Positions 6,941-14,602 of a DNA stretch of 60,899 bases are shown here, in pieces. Source of the stretch: a virus; IMG/VR virus record IMGVR_UViG_3300009164_002363, positions 1-60,899 of that record. The stretch is one strand, 5' to 3'. The notes beneath the pieces are model-generated. The model was not told the DNA's origin, did not search any database, and was given only the letters and a program-made list of their open reading frames with translations. The stretch's first letter is position 1, and every line of letters begins with the position of its first letter. A program made the translations under genes and the position numbers.

Positions 6941-8038
6941 ATGAGCGAGATCCTTTCACGTACAGTTGGCCCTAAAGCCGCTAAGAAATCCCTTCGTCGT
7001 GCTTTTAAAGCCAATCGTCCGTTGTTCCTGTGGGGTCCTCCAGGAATTGGTAAGTCCGATATCGTTAAGCAGATGGGCGAAGAGCTCGAAGCTCACGTCA
7101 TTGACATCCGTTTGAGCTTGTGGGATCCTACAGATATTAAAGGTATTCCATTCTTCAATAGCACTACTAACAAAATGGAATGGGCTCCTCCTACTGAATT
7201 GCCCGATGAAACTATGGCAGCTAAGTACAAGAAAATTATCTTGTTCTTGGATGAAATGAACAGTGCGGCACCTGCTGTACAGGCAGCGGCTTATCAATTG
7301 GTGTTAAACCGTAAAGTTGGTACTTATCGTTTGCCCGACAATGTTTTGATTGTTGCCGCTGGTAATCGTGAAACTGACAAGGGTGTTACATTCCGTATGC
7401 CTGCTCCGTTGGCAAACCGTTTTGTTCACTTGGAAATGAAAGTTGACTGGGACGACTACTTTGGGTGGGCTACAGAAAATCGTATCCACCGTGACGTTGT
7501 TGGCTTTTTGACCTTTAGCAAGAAAGACCTGTACGACTTTGATCCTAAGAGTGCATCACGTGCCTTTGCTACTCCACGTAGCTGGACCTTTGTATCCGAA
7601 TTGTTGTTTGATGACGAAGAAGATACTGACACATTAACTGATTTGATCTCGGGTGCAGTTGGTGAGGGCTTGGCAGTTAAGTTTATGGCTCATCGTAAGA
7701 TTAGCTCAAAGTTGCCAGATCCTACAGATATTTTGGCAGGCAAAGTTAAGAAAATGGACACTAAAGAAATCAGTGCTATGTACTCTTTGACTGTGTCATT
7801 GTGCTATGAATTGAAAGATGCTAGCGACAAAGGCGACAAGAAGTTCAACGATAAAGTTAATTACTTCTTTCAGTTCATGATGGATAATTTTGAAACTGAA
7901 TTGGTTGTTATGGGTACTAAACTTGCACTGACGCAATATCAATTGCCATTGGATCCAGATGAGATCACCTGCTTTGATGACTTCCATACCAAATATGGTA
8001 AGTACATTGCGGCGGCTACAGAAAAGCATTCACGCTAA
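6941..8038 (+). CDS. MoxR-type AAA+ ATPase
   Basis: AAA+ ATPase of the MoxR/CobS type, likely a remodelling chaperone acting with the VWA protein encoded next. Seen: Walker A GPPGIGKS at 32-39, Walker B LFLDEMN at 101-107, then AAYQLVLNRKVG, a sensor-1-like VAAGN and the RMPAPLANRF arginine-finger region. At 365 residues it is a single-module MoxR protein with a C-terminal helical lid. It has its own strong promoter and ribosome binding site. MoxR/VWA pairs such as RavA-ViaA work together in bacteria on metal-cofactor or membrane-complex targets; the phage substrate is unknown. The gene has more conventional codon choice than its AT-rich small neighbours, consistent with high expression (impression, not measured). 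Confidence 0.9.
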   Translation: MSEILSRTVGPKAAKKSLRRAFKANRPLFLWGPPGIGKSDIVKQMGEELEAHVIDIRLSLWDPTDIKGIPFFNSTTNKMEWAPPTELPDETMAAKYKKIILFLDEMNSAAPAVQAAAYQLVLNRKVGTYRLPDNVLIVAAGNRETDKGVTFRMPAPLANRFVHLEMKVDWDDYFGWATENRIHRDVVGFLTFSKKDLYDFDPKSASRAFATPRSWTFVSELLFDDEEDTDTLTDLISGAVGEGLAVKFMAHRKISSKLPDPTDILAGKVKKMDTKEISAMYSLTVSLCYELKDASDKGDKKFNDKVNYFFQFMMDNFETELVVMGTKLALTQYQLPLDPDEITCFDDFHTKYGKYIAAATEKHSR

Positions 8039-8054
8039 TTTGAGCTAGCGCCAG

Positions 8055-8083
8055 TTGACAGGAGCTTCGGCTCCTGTTATAAT
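8055..8083 (+). promoter_or_regulatory. Perfect consensus sigma-70-type promoter for the VWA gene
   Basis: TTGACA at 8055-8060 and TATAAT at 8078-8083 with a 17-base spacer match the full consensus. The gene start is at 8115, with AGGAG at 8105-8109. The whole spacer is part of a perfect inverted repeat (listed separately), so the DNA between the two elements can form a hairpin in the upstream transcript. Confidence 0.88.
8058..8077 (+). terminator. UUCG-loop hairpin inside the promoter spacer, possible terminator
   Basis: ACAGGAGC at 8058-8065 and GCTCCTGT at 8070-8077 form a perfect 8-bp stem closed by TTCG, the tetraloop favoured in T4 terminators. It begins 20 bases after the upstream stop and is followed by TATAATATATA, which gives only a weak U-tract. 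It could end the ATPase transcript while the same bases space the next promoter. Termination strength is uncertain. Confidence 0.6.
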
Positions 8084-8114
8084 ATATACATACAGTAAAT
8101 ATTTAGGAGCAGAA

Positions 8115-9290
8115 ATGACAAGTTATTTAGACCCAATTGTTGACAAAATTGTTGTTGCACGAGTTGGATTGCTGTTGCGCCATCCGTTCTTTGGCAACAT
8201 GGCTACTCGTCTTAAAATTGAAGATGCTACAGAATGGTGTGCTACTGCCGCCACAGACGGACGTCACTTGTATTACAATCGAGACTTTTTTGCAGACTTG
8301 ACTACCAAGCAGGTTGAGTTTGTTGTTGCACACGAAATCCTGCATAACGTTTTTGAGCATATGCTCCGTGTAGAAGGACGTGATCGTAAGATATGGAATA
8401 TTGCCGCTGACTACTCAGTTAACGGTACGTTAGTCCGTGATCGTATCGGCGAGTCTCCTCCAAAGATTAAAATCTTCCACGACACTGCTCACTACGGCAA
8501 AAGTTCAGAACAGATCTATGATGAGATCTATGACACTATGGACGATCAAGAACTCGAAGCTCTTGGTCAATTGCTTGACGAACACATTGATTGGGAGAAG
8601 GAAGGCAAAGGTCGCCCTGCTTACTCAAAAGAAGAACTCAAGCAAATCCGTGATGAGATCAAAGAAGCTATGATGACAGCGGCGCAGGCAGCGGGTGCGG
8701 GAAATGTGCCTGCAGAGATTGGTCGTATGATCAAAGAGCTTACTGAACCTAAGATGAATTGGCGTGAAATTTTGCGTCAGCAAATTCAAAGCACTATTAA
8801 GAACGATTATACTTTCATGCGTCCTAACCGCAAGGCATGGCACATGAGTGCAATTTTGCCAGGCACTAACTATGCTGAGACAATCGATATCTGTATTGGT
8901 ATTGACATGAGCGGTTCAATTGGTGATGATCAAGCTAAGGACTTTATTAGCGAGATCAAAGGCATTATGGAAGAATACAAAGACTACAAAATTAAATTGT
9001 GGTGCTTTGATACTAAAGTCTACAATGAAGCAGATTTTGACGGGTACGGTGAAGACATTATGGAATACGAAGTCAAGGGCGGGGGCGGTACCGAGTTTGA
9101 TGTTAACTGGGATTACATGAAAGCTAATGATATTCAACCTAAGAAGTTTATCATGTTCACAGATGGCTATCCTTGGGGCTCATGGGGCGATGAGAATTAC
9201 TGCGATACTGTATTCATCATCCATGGCAATAATACTATTGTTCCACCTTTTGGTGCTCACGCATACTATGAGTCTAGTGATAAAACTTGA
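8115..9290 (+). CDS. Metallopeptidase-like / VWA-domain protein (MoxR partner)
   Basis: Two-part protein of 391 residues. The N-terminal part resembles the putative metallopeptidase domain found with VWA-like proteins: HEILH at residues 73-77 is a zinc-binding HExxH motif, followed by a DYSVNGTL segment. The C-terminal part is a von Willebrand factor A domain with a MIDAS-type DMSGS at 264-268 and a GGGGTEFD segment that can provide the MIDAS threonine. I use the ATG at 8115 with AGGAG upstream; an earlier TTG falls inside the promoter. With the ATPase upstream it forms a MoxR/VWA pair, so the likely mode is ATPase-driven remodelling or processing of a target bound by the VWA domain. Peptidase activity is inferred from the motif only. 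Confidence 0.88.
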   Translation: MTSYLDPIVDKIVVARVGLLLRHPFFGNMATRLKIEDATEWCATAATDGRHLYYNRDFFADLTTKQVEFVVAHEILHNVFEHMLRVEGRDRKIWNIAADYSVNGTLVRDRIGESPPKIKIFHDTAHYGKSSEQIYDEIYDTMDDQELEALGQLLDEHIDWEKEGKGRPAYSKEELKQIRDEIKEAMMTAAQAAGAGNVPAEIGRMIKELTEPKMNWREILRQQIQSTIKNDYTFMRPNRKAWHMSAILPGTNYAETIDICIGIDMSGSIGDDQAKDFISEIKGIMEEYKDYKIKLWCFDTKVYNEADFDGYGEDIMEYEVKGGGGTEFDVNWDYMKANDIQPKKFIMFTDGYPWGSWGDENYCDTVFIIHGNNTIVPPFGAHAYYESSDKT

Positions 9291-9837
9291 TCCTGACGCA
9301 TTCAGTGCCGGTCAAATTGAAAGTAAGATTTGGGCGGCACGTGAATTAGAAACAGTAGTGGCTCACCTAAAAATTGAGCCACTTCGTATTGCTATCCTAG
9401 GTGGGTGGTATGCCCTACTGCATTTTATTTTGCAATCTAGAGAACGTGTTAATGTTGAATATTGTAGGTCGTACGATATTGACCCGGGGGTGTGCATGGA
9501 TGCAAATCTTATCAATAACACTTGGGAAATTAAAGACTGGCAATTTAGATCATTTCCTAGAGACGCAAATAACGCTACATACGACGATAATGTGAATTTA
9601 GTTGTTAATACATCAACAGAACATTTTATCAGTAGGGAATGGTATAATCGTATTCCTGCTGGTACCCTATGTTTATTTCAAGGTAATGATCTAATCATCG
9701 ATGATCACGTACAACGTCCAGAAAGTTTAGAACATTTTAAATCTCTCTGGCCGCTTAAAGAACTGTATAGTGGCTCACTACATTTTGATTTTAAAGATGC
9801 ACCCTACACTAGACACATGACAATTGGTTACAAATAA
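9268..9837 (+). CDS. Class I methyltransferase-like protein
   Basis: Predicted Rossmann-fold SAM-dependent methyltransferase-like protein, 189 residues. Seen: the glycine motif ILGGWY at 43-48 after a short beta strand, an acidic strand end YDIDP at 69-73, and NTSTEH at 114-119 where such proteins place a substrate-side motif. I chose the ATG at 9268, which overlaps the VWA gene by 23 bases; an in-frame start further upstream would lie deep in that gene. The acceptor is unknown, and DNA, RNA or small molecules are all possible. It ends with a TAATG overlap to the next gene. Family-level assignment is moderately secure. Confidence 0.65.
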   Translation: MSLVIKLDPDAFSAGQIESKIWAARELETVVAHLKIEPLRIAILGGWYALLHFILQSRERVNVEYCRSYDIDPGVCMDANLINNTWEIKDWQFRSFPRDANNATYDDNVNLVVNTSTEHFISREWYNRIPAGTLCLFQGNDLIIDDHVQRPESLEHFKSLWPLKELYSGSLHFDFKDAPYTRHMTIGYK

Positions 9838-10115
9838 TGGCATTAAAAAACGGTAAACCTAATGCGCTTAATGCATTGGATTTAAGAAAAGTAACATTTC
9901 CAGCAAAACATTTTCATTACACCCTATTAGAAAAATATACTCCTACATATCATAAAACAATAGATACGTGGATTTATCAAAATCTTAACAGTCGCTACTA
10001 CGTAGGTCAAGCAGTAGATCTAATAGACAATACAATAGTCTTTGTTACTAAAATTGGATTTGAGCAAGAAAAAGAACTTAGCTTTTTCAAACTTGCCTGC
10101 CCACATTTAAGCTAA
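9837..10115 (+). CDS. Hypothetical protein, 92 residues
   Basis: Small basic protein whose start overlaps the methyltransferase-like stop by one base. The body (FPAKHFHYTLLEKYTPTYHKTIDTWIYQNLNSRYYVGQAVDLIDNTIVFV) mixes helix and strand and ends with FFKLACPHLS. It resembles uncharacterised short proteins of marine T4-like phages that I cannot name. No membrane segment, no catalytic motif. The close coupling suggests co-expression with the preceding gene. Confidence 0.7.
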   Translation: MALKNGKPNALNALDLRKVTFPAKHFHYTLLEKYTPTYHKTIDTWIYQNLNSRYYVGQAVDLIDNTIVFVTKIGFEQEKELSFFKLACPHLS

Positions 10116-10158
10116 CTGCTAATTAATAAGCATATATAATTTATACAAGGAGGTCACT

Positions 10159-10380
10159 ATGACTGAAGAAACAAAAGTAGAACAACCAGCCGAAGCCGCT
10201 GCAACTCAAGAATCGAATGATTTAACAATTAATGATTTAAATGCAATGCGAACTATCATTGATATTGCTAGTTCACGAGGAGCATTTAAACCTAATGAAA
10301 TGGTAGCTGTTGGTCAAACTTATAACAAATTATCGGCATTCTTAGACACTGTAGCAAAAACAGCGAAACCAGGAGTTTAA
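10159..10380 (+). CDS. Conserved small phage protein, 73 residues
   Basis: Preceded by a textbook ribosome binding site (AAGGAGGT, 10147-10154) five bases before the ATG, so it is probably made in quantity. The N-terminal third is acidic and low in complexity; the rest (LNAMRTIIDIASSRGAFKPNEMVAVGQTYNKLSAFLDTV) is two amphipathic helices. Similar small proteins with an IASSRGAFK-type block are, as I recall, common in marine T4-like phages, without known function. The upstream AT-rich gap has a TATAAT but no matching -35. Confidence 0.75.
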   Translation: MTEETKVEQPAEAAATQESNDLTINDLNAMRTIIDIASSRGAFKPNEMVAVGQTYNKLSAFLDTVAKTAKPGV

Positions 10381-10381
10381 T

Positions 10382-11035
10382 ATGCAAACCTTAAAACATG
10401 TAGGTCGTATTAAGTCAACAGGACGCAGATGCCTAGTAGTGTTTAGAACACTACCCGGAGATGCATTTAGCTGCCTGATTATTCAAACAGAAAGCCTTGA
10501 TGCAAGTCAACATGACTCTCTTATTAATTTAGTTGAGTCAAACGCTGCCCAATCAGCGAACGAGTTTAGTGAAGTTTTAGCTAGGGCAGTTTTTGGAGAC
10601 GGCAGTACCATGTTGCCTAGTCTACATGCAAGGGGATTGTTATATAAGTTTCCTACTGATCAAATTGAGATGGTGCCTAATACCCAGGCTGTTATTTTAC
10701 TATCAGAATTAAATCAAATAATTGCACAGCAAGCAGGCGTTAGTGTACAAGATCTTGCTATTCGTCCATCTGCTAAAGAAAATGTTGAAGTGCAAGAACT
10801 AGCAAAAGTAAAAGACATTAGTCCTACTACAGGCAATACTGATCCATTAATGGATCAGTATGATGCAGGTAGAACTACATCAGCTAGTGTAAATGAAGAT
10901 GGTATCATAACTGACGATGTGTTAGCTAAAAAATATCGCAGTGATGCGGACCGACTAAGTAAGGAAGCTGCTCAACTTCGCCGTATGGCTGAAGAATTAG
11001 TACCCACTAAGAAAAAAGCCGCTATTGACGAGTGA
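10382..11035 (+). CDS. Hypothetical protein, 217 residues
   Basis: Unrecognised protein starting one base after the upstream stop. Residues 1-95 look like an alpha/beta domain (RRCLVVFRTLPGDAFSCLII), 95-130 are helical, and the C-terminal third contains a linker (residues about 135-180) and a charged coiled coil (AKKYRSDADRLSKEAAQLRRM). The domain plus linker plus coiled coil design suggests an adaptor that oligomerises. It ends with a GTGA overlap onto the next gene. No function assigned. Confidence 0.73.
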   Translation: MQTLKHVGRIKSTGRRCLVVFRTLPGDAFSCLIIQTESLDASQHDSLINLVESNAAQSANEFSEVLARAVFGDGSTMLPSLHARGLLYKFPTDQIEMVPNTQAVILLSELNQIIAQQAGVSVQDLAIRPSAKENVEVQELAKVKDISPTTGNTDPLMDQYDAGRTTSASVNEDGIITDDVLAKKYRSDADRLSKEAAQLRRMAEELVPTKKKAAIDE

Positions 11036-11352
11036 CTAACGGAAAACCATTTCCTAAAGATGTAGTCGAACATTGGCCCGAGGTATTTGGAGAGATTACC
11101 CTAAACGTAGTACCTCTTAAATATCTCGACTCAGTTACAGTTACATTTAAAAATAAAAAAGTTTGGGAAATTAAAATAGCCAGCCAGCAGGCGCAATCCG
11201 ACTGGGATTCGTTTGAAACAAATCTTAAAGAGATGCTTGCTTCATACGAAAGTGAAATAGAAAATGTAGATTTTAAACTCGATACTGAAAGAGTTAAAAA
11301 AGACATGATTAAGAATACAAATAAATTTTTAAAGAAAAGAAAATTAAAATGA
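11032..11352 (+). CDS. Hypothetical protein, 106 residues, GTG start
   Basis: The start is a GTG that overlaps the upstream stop (GTGA); no ATG occurs near the beginning of this frame. The protein starts TNGKPFPKDVVEHWPEVFGEI, then a beta hairpin-like region and a long basic helix (KKDMIKNTNKFLKKRKLK) that could contact nucleic acid. The order with the preceding gene and thyX is tightly coupled (ATGA at the end). No known family recognised. Confidence 0.72.
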   Translation: MTNGKPFPKDVVEHWPEVFGEITLNVVPLKYLDSVTVTFKNKKVWEIKIASQQAQSDWDSFETNLKEMLASYESEIENVDFKLDTERVKKDMIKNTNKFLKKRKLK

Positions 11353-12032
11353 ATGTTAAATTGATTAGCTATAGTCAACCCACACAAGAATTTGCAGAGT
11401 TAGGTGTTGATAACGCACAAGAACTAATTGCATACTGTGCCCGTGTTAGCAATCCTGCCAATCAACTCAATACAGAAACAAGCGAAAAACTCATCAAATA
11501 TTTGGTCAAGCACCAACATTGGTCACCACTTGAAATGGTAAGTGCTTGTATTGAAATTACAACTACCCGTGACATTGCTCGTCAAATTTTACGTCACCGT
11601 AGTTTTAGTTTCCAAGAATTTAGCCAACGTTATGCTGATCCTACAAAGGATCTTGATTTTGTAACTCGTGAAGCAAGATTGCAGGATCCTAAAAATAGAC
11701 AAAACAGTGTTGCTACCGAAGATGAACAACTCCAGGCAGAATGGGAACTAATTCAACAGGCAGTAATTGGTGCTGCTAAAGAAGCCTATGGATGGGCTAT
11801 TGAAAATGGCATTGCTAAAGAACAAGCCCGTGCTGTATTACCAGAAGGTCTTACAGAAAGTCGTTTATACATGAATGGCACACTGCGTAGTTGGATTCAC
11901 TTTATTGAATTACGTAGTGCTAACGGTACTCAGAAAGAGCACCAGGAAATAGCCGTTGCCTGTGCAAAAGCAATTGCTGCCATCTTTCCAATGGCTACTG
12001 ATCTAGTTACTCAGGACGCATTGGCAACTTAA
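11349..12032 (+). CDS. thyX: Flavin-dependent thymidylate synthase
   Basis: ThyX makes dTMP from dUMP using FAD, NADPH and methylene-tetrahydrofolate, supplying thymidine for phage DNA. The family signature RHR-x7-S is intact at residues 82-92 (RHRSFSFQEFS), followed by QRY. Other expected blocks are ARVSNP near residue 30, HWSPLEM near 58-64, and the C-terminal substrate region ARAVLPEGLTESRLYMNGTLRSW. Length (227) is typical. The start overlaps the upstream stop (ATGA). It is the last plus-strand gene of this block, and its end overlaps the end of the convergent glycosyltransferase gene by 26 bases. FolE at the left edge may support the folate demand, though this is only a suggestion. Confidence 0.96.
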   Translation: MNVKLISYSQPTQEFAELGVDNAQELIAYCARVSNPANQLNTETSEKLIKYLVKHQHWSPLEMVSACIEITTTRDIARQILRHRSFSFQEFSQRYADPTKDLDFVTREARLQDPKNRQNSVATEDEQLQAEWELIQQAVIGAAKEAYGWAIENGIAKEQARAVLPEGLTESRLYMNGTLRSWIHFIELRSANGTQKEHQEIAVACAKAIAAIFPMATDLVTQDALAT

Positions 12033-13077
12033 CGTTAAGTTTAAACTGCTCATACAACCAGGTCCAGTCATTAATCTTACTTAATGCTTCCTGGTTGTTT
12101 TTATTTTCCGTTCCATATTTCATACCGGCATTTGCACCGGGTATTACATATTCACCAAACTTCCTATCAAGACCTTTTGTAGTCCATGCATGTAATCGTT
12201 TAGAGGTTTCATCTTGATTGCTTCGTGCAACCAGCCCACTAGATAATTTAGCTGCTTCTCTAAATCCGCTGCGCCAAGCATTCCACGGACTAGATGCAAA
12301 TCGATTAACACTTGCAACTTTTGGTATAATTTTAAGTTTATTACTAAGACTTGTAGTAATATCAACTCCGTCTTTTGTTACATCAAATAGCATTTTAGGT
12401 AATAGTTTAATAGCACCATTACCATACTCTAAATCGTTTATTTCGTTGCGGCTATGCCAAATATGTACTAGATCAAAATCGTAATCTTCTACATAATAAT
12501 CAAAATCAAACGTGTCCAACACTTCATTGTCTGCATCTACTATCCAAAAATAATCACTAGTAGATTTCTTTGCAGCGTCTTTATGACTCTTATATATATT
12601 TTTCTGACCGGCAATACGTTGAGCTTGGGGAAATCTAGAAGATAGTGTAATCCAATTTTCCCAACTGTTAGGTTCTTTATAAGTTAAAAAGAAAATATCA
12701 TATAGCGTATCTGCTTTAATAACAAAATCATTTATGTATTTTAAATTAACAAAAAATTCTTGATAGTAATCTGTTTTAAATTCTCGGGGAACTAGATAAC
12801 ATTGGAATTTATTAGCATACTCCTGAAACAATTTAAACACATGGACATATTCGTCATCCCATTTTTTAGGTTCAAAATTGATCATAGAATCTAAAAATTC
12901 ATAGCTCGAATCTATTAACCAGAAAAATTTTGTGTTAGTTTGTTTAATGGCTAAAGTTGCAGTATACGCTACTGACCGTGAATACTGTACAAACCTTGCA
13001 TAAGGAAATTTATCCTTTAGAAGTTCTTCTTGAGATTTTTCTAATTCACCTCTATTGTAAAACACTATATCGTACAT
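12007..13077 (-). CDS. GT-A-type glycosyltransferase with duplicated N-terminal half
   Basis: Predicted glycosyltransferase of GT-A fold, 356 residues. The main domain starts near residue 126 (LYDIFFLTYKEP) and has an FWIVDADNEV segment with the metal-binding DAD at 181-183, then YGNG at 218-221 and an NAWRSGFREAAKLSS block. The same blocks in the same order occur in the neighbouring gene, so the two are paralogues. Residues 1-65 repeat the start of the fold in degenerate form (YDIVFYNRG to FFWLIDSSYEFLD), with the catalytic acid pair reduced to LIDSS, suggesting an inactive tandem half. Sugar donor and acceptor are unknown. It is the last gene of a six-gene minus-strand operon, joined by a one-base overlap. 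Confidence 0.7.
   Translation of the reverse strand: MYDIVFYNRGELEKSQEELLKDKFPYARFVQYSRSVAYTATLAIKQTNTKFFWLIDSSYEFLDSMINFEPKKWDDEYVHVFKLFQEYANKFQCYLVPREFKTDYYQEFFVNLKYINDFVIKADTLYDIFFLTYKEPNSWENWITLSSRFPQAQRIAGQKNIYKSHKDAAKKSTSDYFWIVDADNEVLDTFDFDYYVEDYDFDLVHIWHSRNEINDLEYGNGAIKLLPKMLFDVTKDGVDITTSLSNKLKIIPKVASVNRFASSPWNAWRSGFREAAKLSSGLVARSNQDETSKRLHAWTTKGLDRKFGEYVIPGANAGMKYGTENKNNQEALSKINDWTWLYEQFKLNVKLPMRPE
12026..12041. terminator. 16-base palindrome at the convergent gene ends
   Basis: AACTTAACGTTAAGTT is a perfect palindrome covering the thyX stop and the last codons of the convergent minus-strand gene. As RNA it could form a short, weak hairpin in either direction. It may contribute to bidirectional termination, but the AT-rich stem and lack of clear U-tracts make this uncertain. 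Confidence 0.3.
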
Positions 13078-13988
13078 TATTCTTTATCCAAAAATCCACT
13101 ACCCTTACGATACTGGTTAAGATATACTGATTTAAAAAATTTACTAGCATCAGCATCTAATTCTGCTATCTCAAGATCGAGTGCGTTTTTTAAACTATTG
13201 CCATAGGTCTTGATAGAGTCTTCAAGAGTTATATGCTCGACATCACTGTGCCACAACTTGGTCAAATAATCAAAGTCTCTAACCTGTACATAGTCCCAGT
13301 CAGTACAGTTGGTCATATAACATCCGTGACGAGCACCAAGTATTGCCCACAGACCGTTTGTTGAGTCAGCGCCAACATTGAGCCACACACGCAGACGATC
13401 TAAATTTTTCCAGTGTATTTCTTTTTTAAATTCTTTATTAGCAGTCTTAACACCGCGCTCAAGTGACATCTTTACACCTTCACGGAAGCCTGCACGCCAT
13501 GCTTGAAATGGACTAGCATTATTATACACATCACTAAAACAACTATTCATTTGAATGTACTCAGCATCCCAACAAAAATCTACTTGAGCATTAGGATCAT
13601 CAGCAGGTGCGTTTTCATGCGTTTTCATGTCTAATACATACTGCTTAGGCCAAAGTTTTAATCCGCCATTTCCGTACATAAGTCCGTTGACTACATTATA
13701 ACCTGCCCAGCTAATAACACACTTAGACAAGTCTTTGTGTGCATCAAAATCAATTTCTTGATTTAGAAAATCTTCACGTACTGTATTATCACCATCTACT
13801 GTAACAAATCGATCAGTATCACTTAATCGAGCGCAGGCTTTATGTGCTTCATCACTACCTTTAACTCCGTGTACACGTTTTGCCCAAGGCACTTTTTTTA
13901 ACAGATCTGCATAATTTTTTTCAGCGTTCGGTTCATCGTAGCTGAGATAGATAATATCGTAATCTAAAATTTTAACTGTTTGTGTCAT
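13077..13988 (-). CDS. GT-A-type glycosyltransferase
   Basis: Paralogue of the next gene in the operon, 303 residues with a single domain. Seen: beta-strand YDIIYLSYDEP at 10-20, the stretch PWAKRVHGVKGSDEAHKACA typical of the helix before the donor site, FVTVDGDNTV with metal-binding DGD at 65-67, YGNG at 105-108 and AFQ/AWRAGFREGVKMS. It keeps all the features of the family and is probably the active partner. It could glycosylate a virion protein, phage DNA or a host surface sugar; the sequence does not decide. It is coupled by ATGA overlap to the gene before it in the operon. Confidence 0.72.
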   Translation of the reverse strand: MTQTVKILDYDIIYLSYDEPNAEKNYADLLKKVPWAKRVHGVKGSDEAHKACARLSDTDRFVTVDGDNTVREDFLNQEIDFDAHKDLSKCVISWAGYNVVNGLMYGNGGLKLWPKQYVLDMKTHENAPADDPNAQVDFCWDAEYIQMNSCFSDVYNNASPFQAWRAGFREGVKMSLERGVKTANKEFKKEIHWKNLDRLRVWLNVGADSTNGLWAILGARHGCYMTNCTDWDYVQVRDFDYLTKLWHSDVEHITLEDSIKTYGNSLKNALDLEIAELDADASKFFKSVYLNQYRKGSGFLDKE

Positions 13989-14602
13989 GGTATTATATAA
14001 TGTCCAACTGATGAGAAGAATTGTTTAACATACACCACTGTATTATCAATATCACCTTCTTTGTCAGAATGGTAATAAACAATTTCTCTATCTTTTTTAA
14101 TCAATTCATTTATTGAAACTTTAATAGTTCTATAGATAAAATTCATGTTACGTTTGTCGATTACATAAATCTCAAGTGTAGTATTAAGGTTATATTTCTT
14201 TAATATTTCTCGCTGATCGTTACGTATTTGAAATCCCCATTTTTTAAATGTAGGATAATTTTCAATAGTAAACATACTGTCCCAGTTTGTTACTAACGGT
14301 GCTTGAGTTAAAAATACTGCCGTGATATCATCTTCGTACTTAGAAACAATTCTTGGTGTATTTTGATCAATAAAAGTAACTTGAAAATCTTTAAATTGGC
14401 TAACGCCATTTAAAAAGTCTTTAACAATATCAAACTCGAATTCTACAAAGTAGTCATACTGAGTGCTAGCTTCATTTGTAACACTTAAAATATCTCCGGT
14501 ATCTTTATCAAAGTACACTCGATAAGGTGGTACTACAGTACTCAATGCTAACGACTTAGCTATTAGCTCGTAGGGTATAACGTCTTCTTCTGGATTATAC
14601 AT
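13985..14602 (-). CDS. Hypothetical protein in glycosyltransferase operon, 205 residues
   Basis: Unrecognised protein between the two glycosyltransferase pairs. It begins MYNPEEDVIPYELIAK, and most of the chain looks like beta strands (YRVYFDKDTGDILSVTNE, YDYFVEFEFDIVKDFL) ending with an acidic loop and VVYVKQFF. The beta-rich build and position suggest a structural or accessory role linked to the glycosyltransferases or to their acceptor, but no motif supports a specific function. Overlaps of 8 and 4 bases on its two sides show translational coupling. Confidence 0.65.
   Translation of the reverse strand: MYNPEEDVIPYELIAKSLALSTVVPPYRVYFDKDTGDILSVTNEASTQYDYFVEFEFDIVKDFLNGVSQFKDFQVTFIDQNTPRIVSKYEDDITAVFLTQAPLVTNWDSMFTIENYPTFKKWGFQIRNDQREILKKYNLNTTLEIYVIDKRNMNFIYRTIKVSINELIKKDREIVYYHSDKEGDIDNTVVYVKQFFSSVGHYIIP

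Noticed and set aside
8055-8114. In-frame TTG at 8055 as an upstream start giving a longer VWA protein
   Set aside because: The TTG is the -35 element of the promoter, so it would not be in the transcript; ATG 8115 has AGGAG at the right distance.
10135-10140. TATAAT before the gene at 10159 as a sigma-70 promoter
   Set aside because: No acceptable -35 at 16-18 bases upstream; probably AT-rich background.
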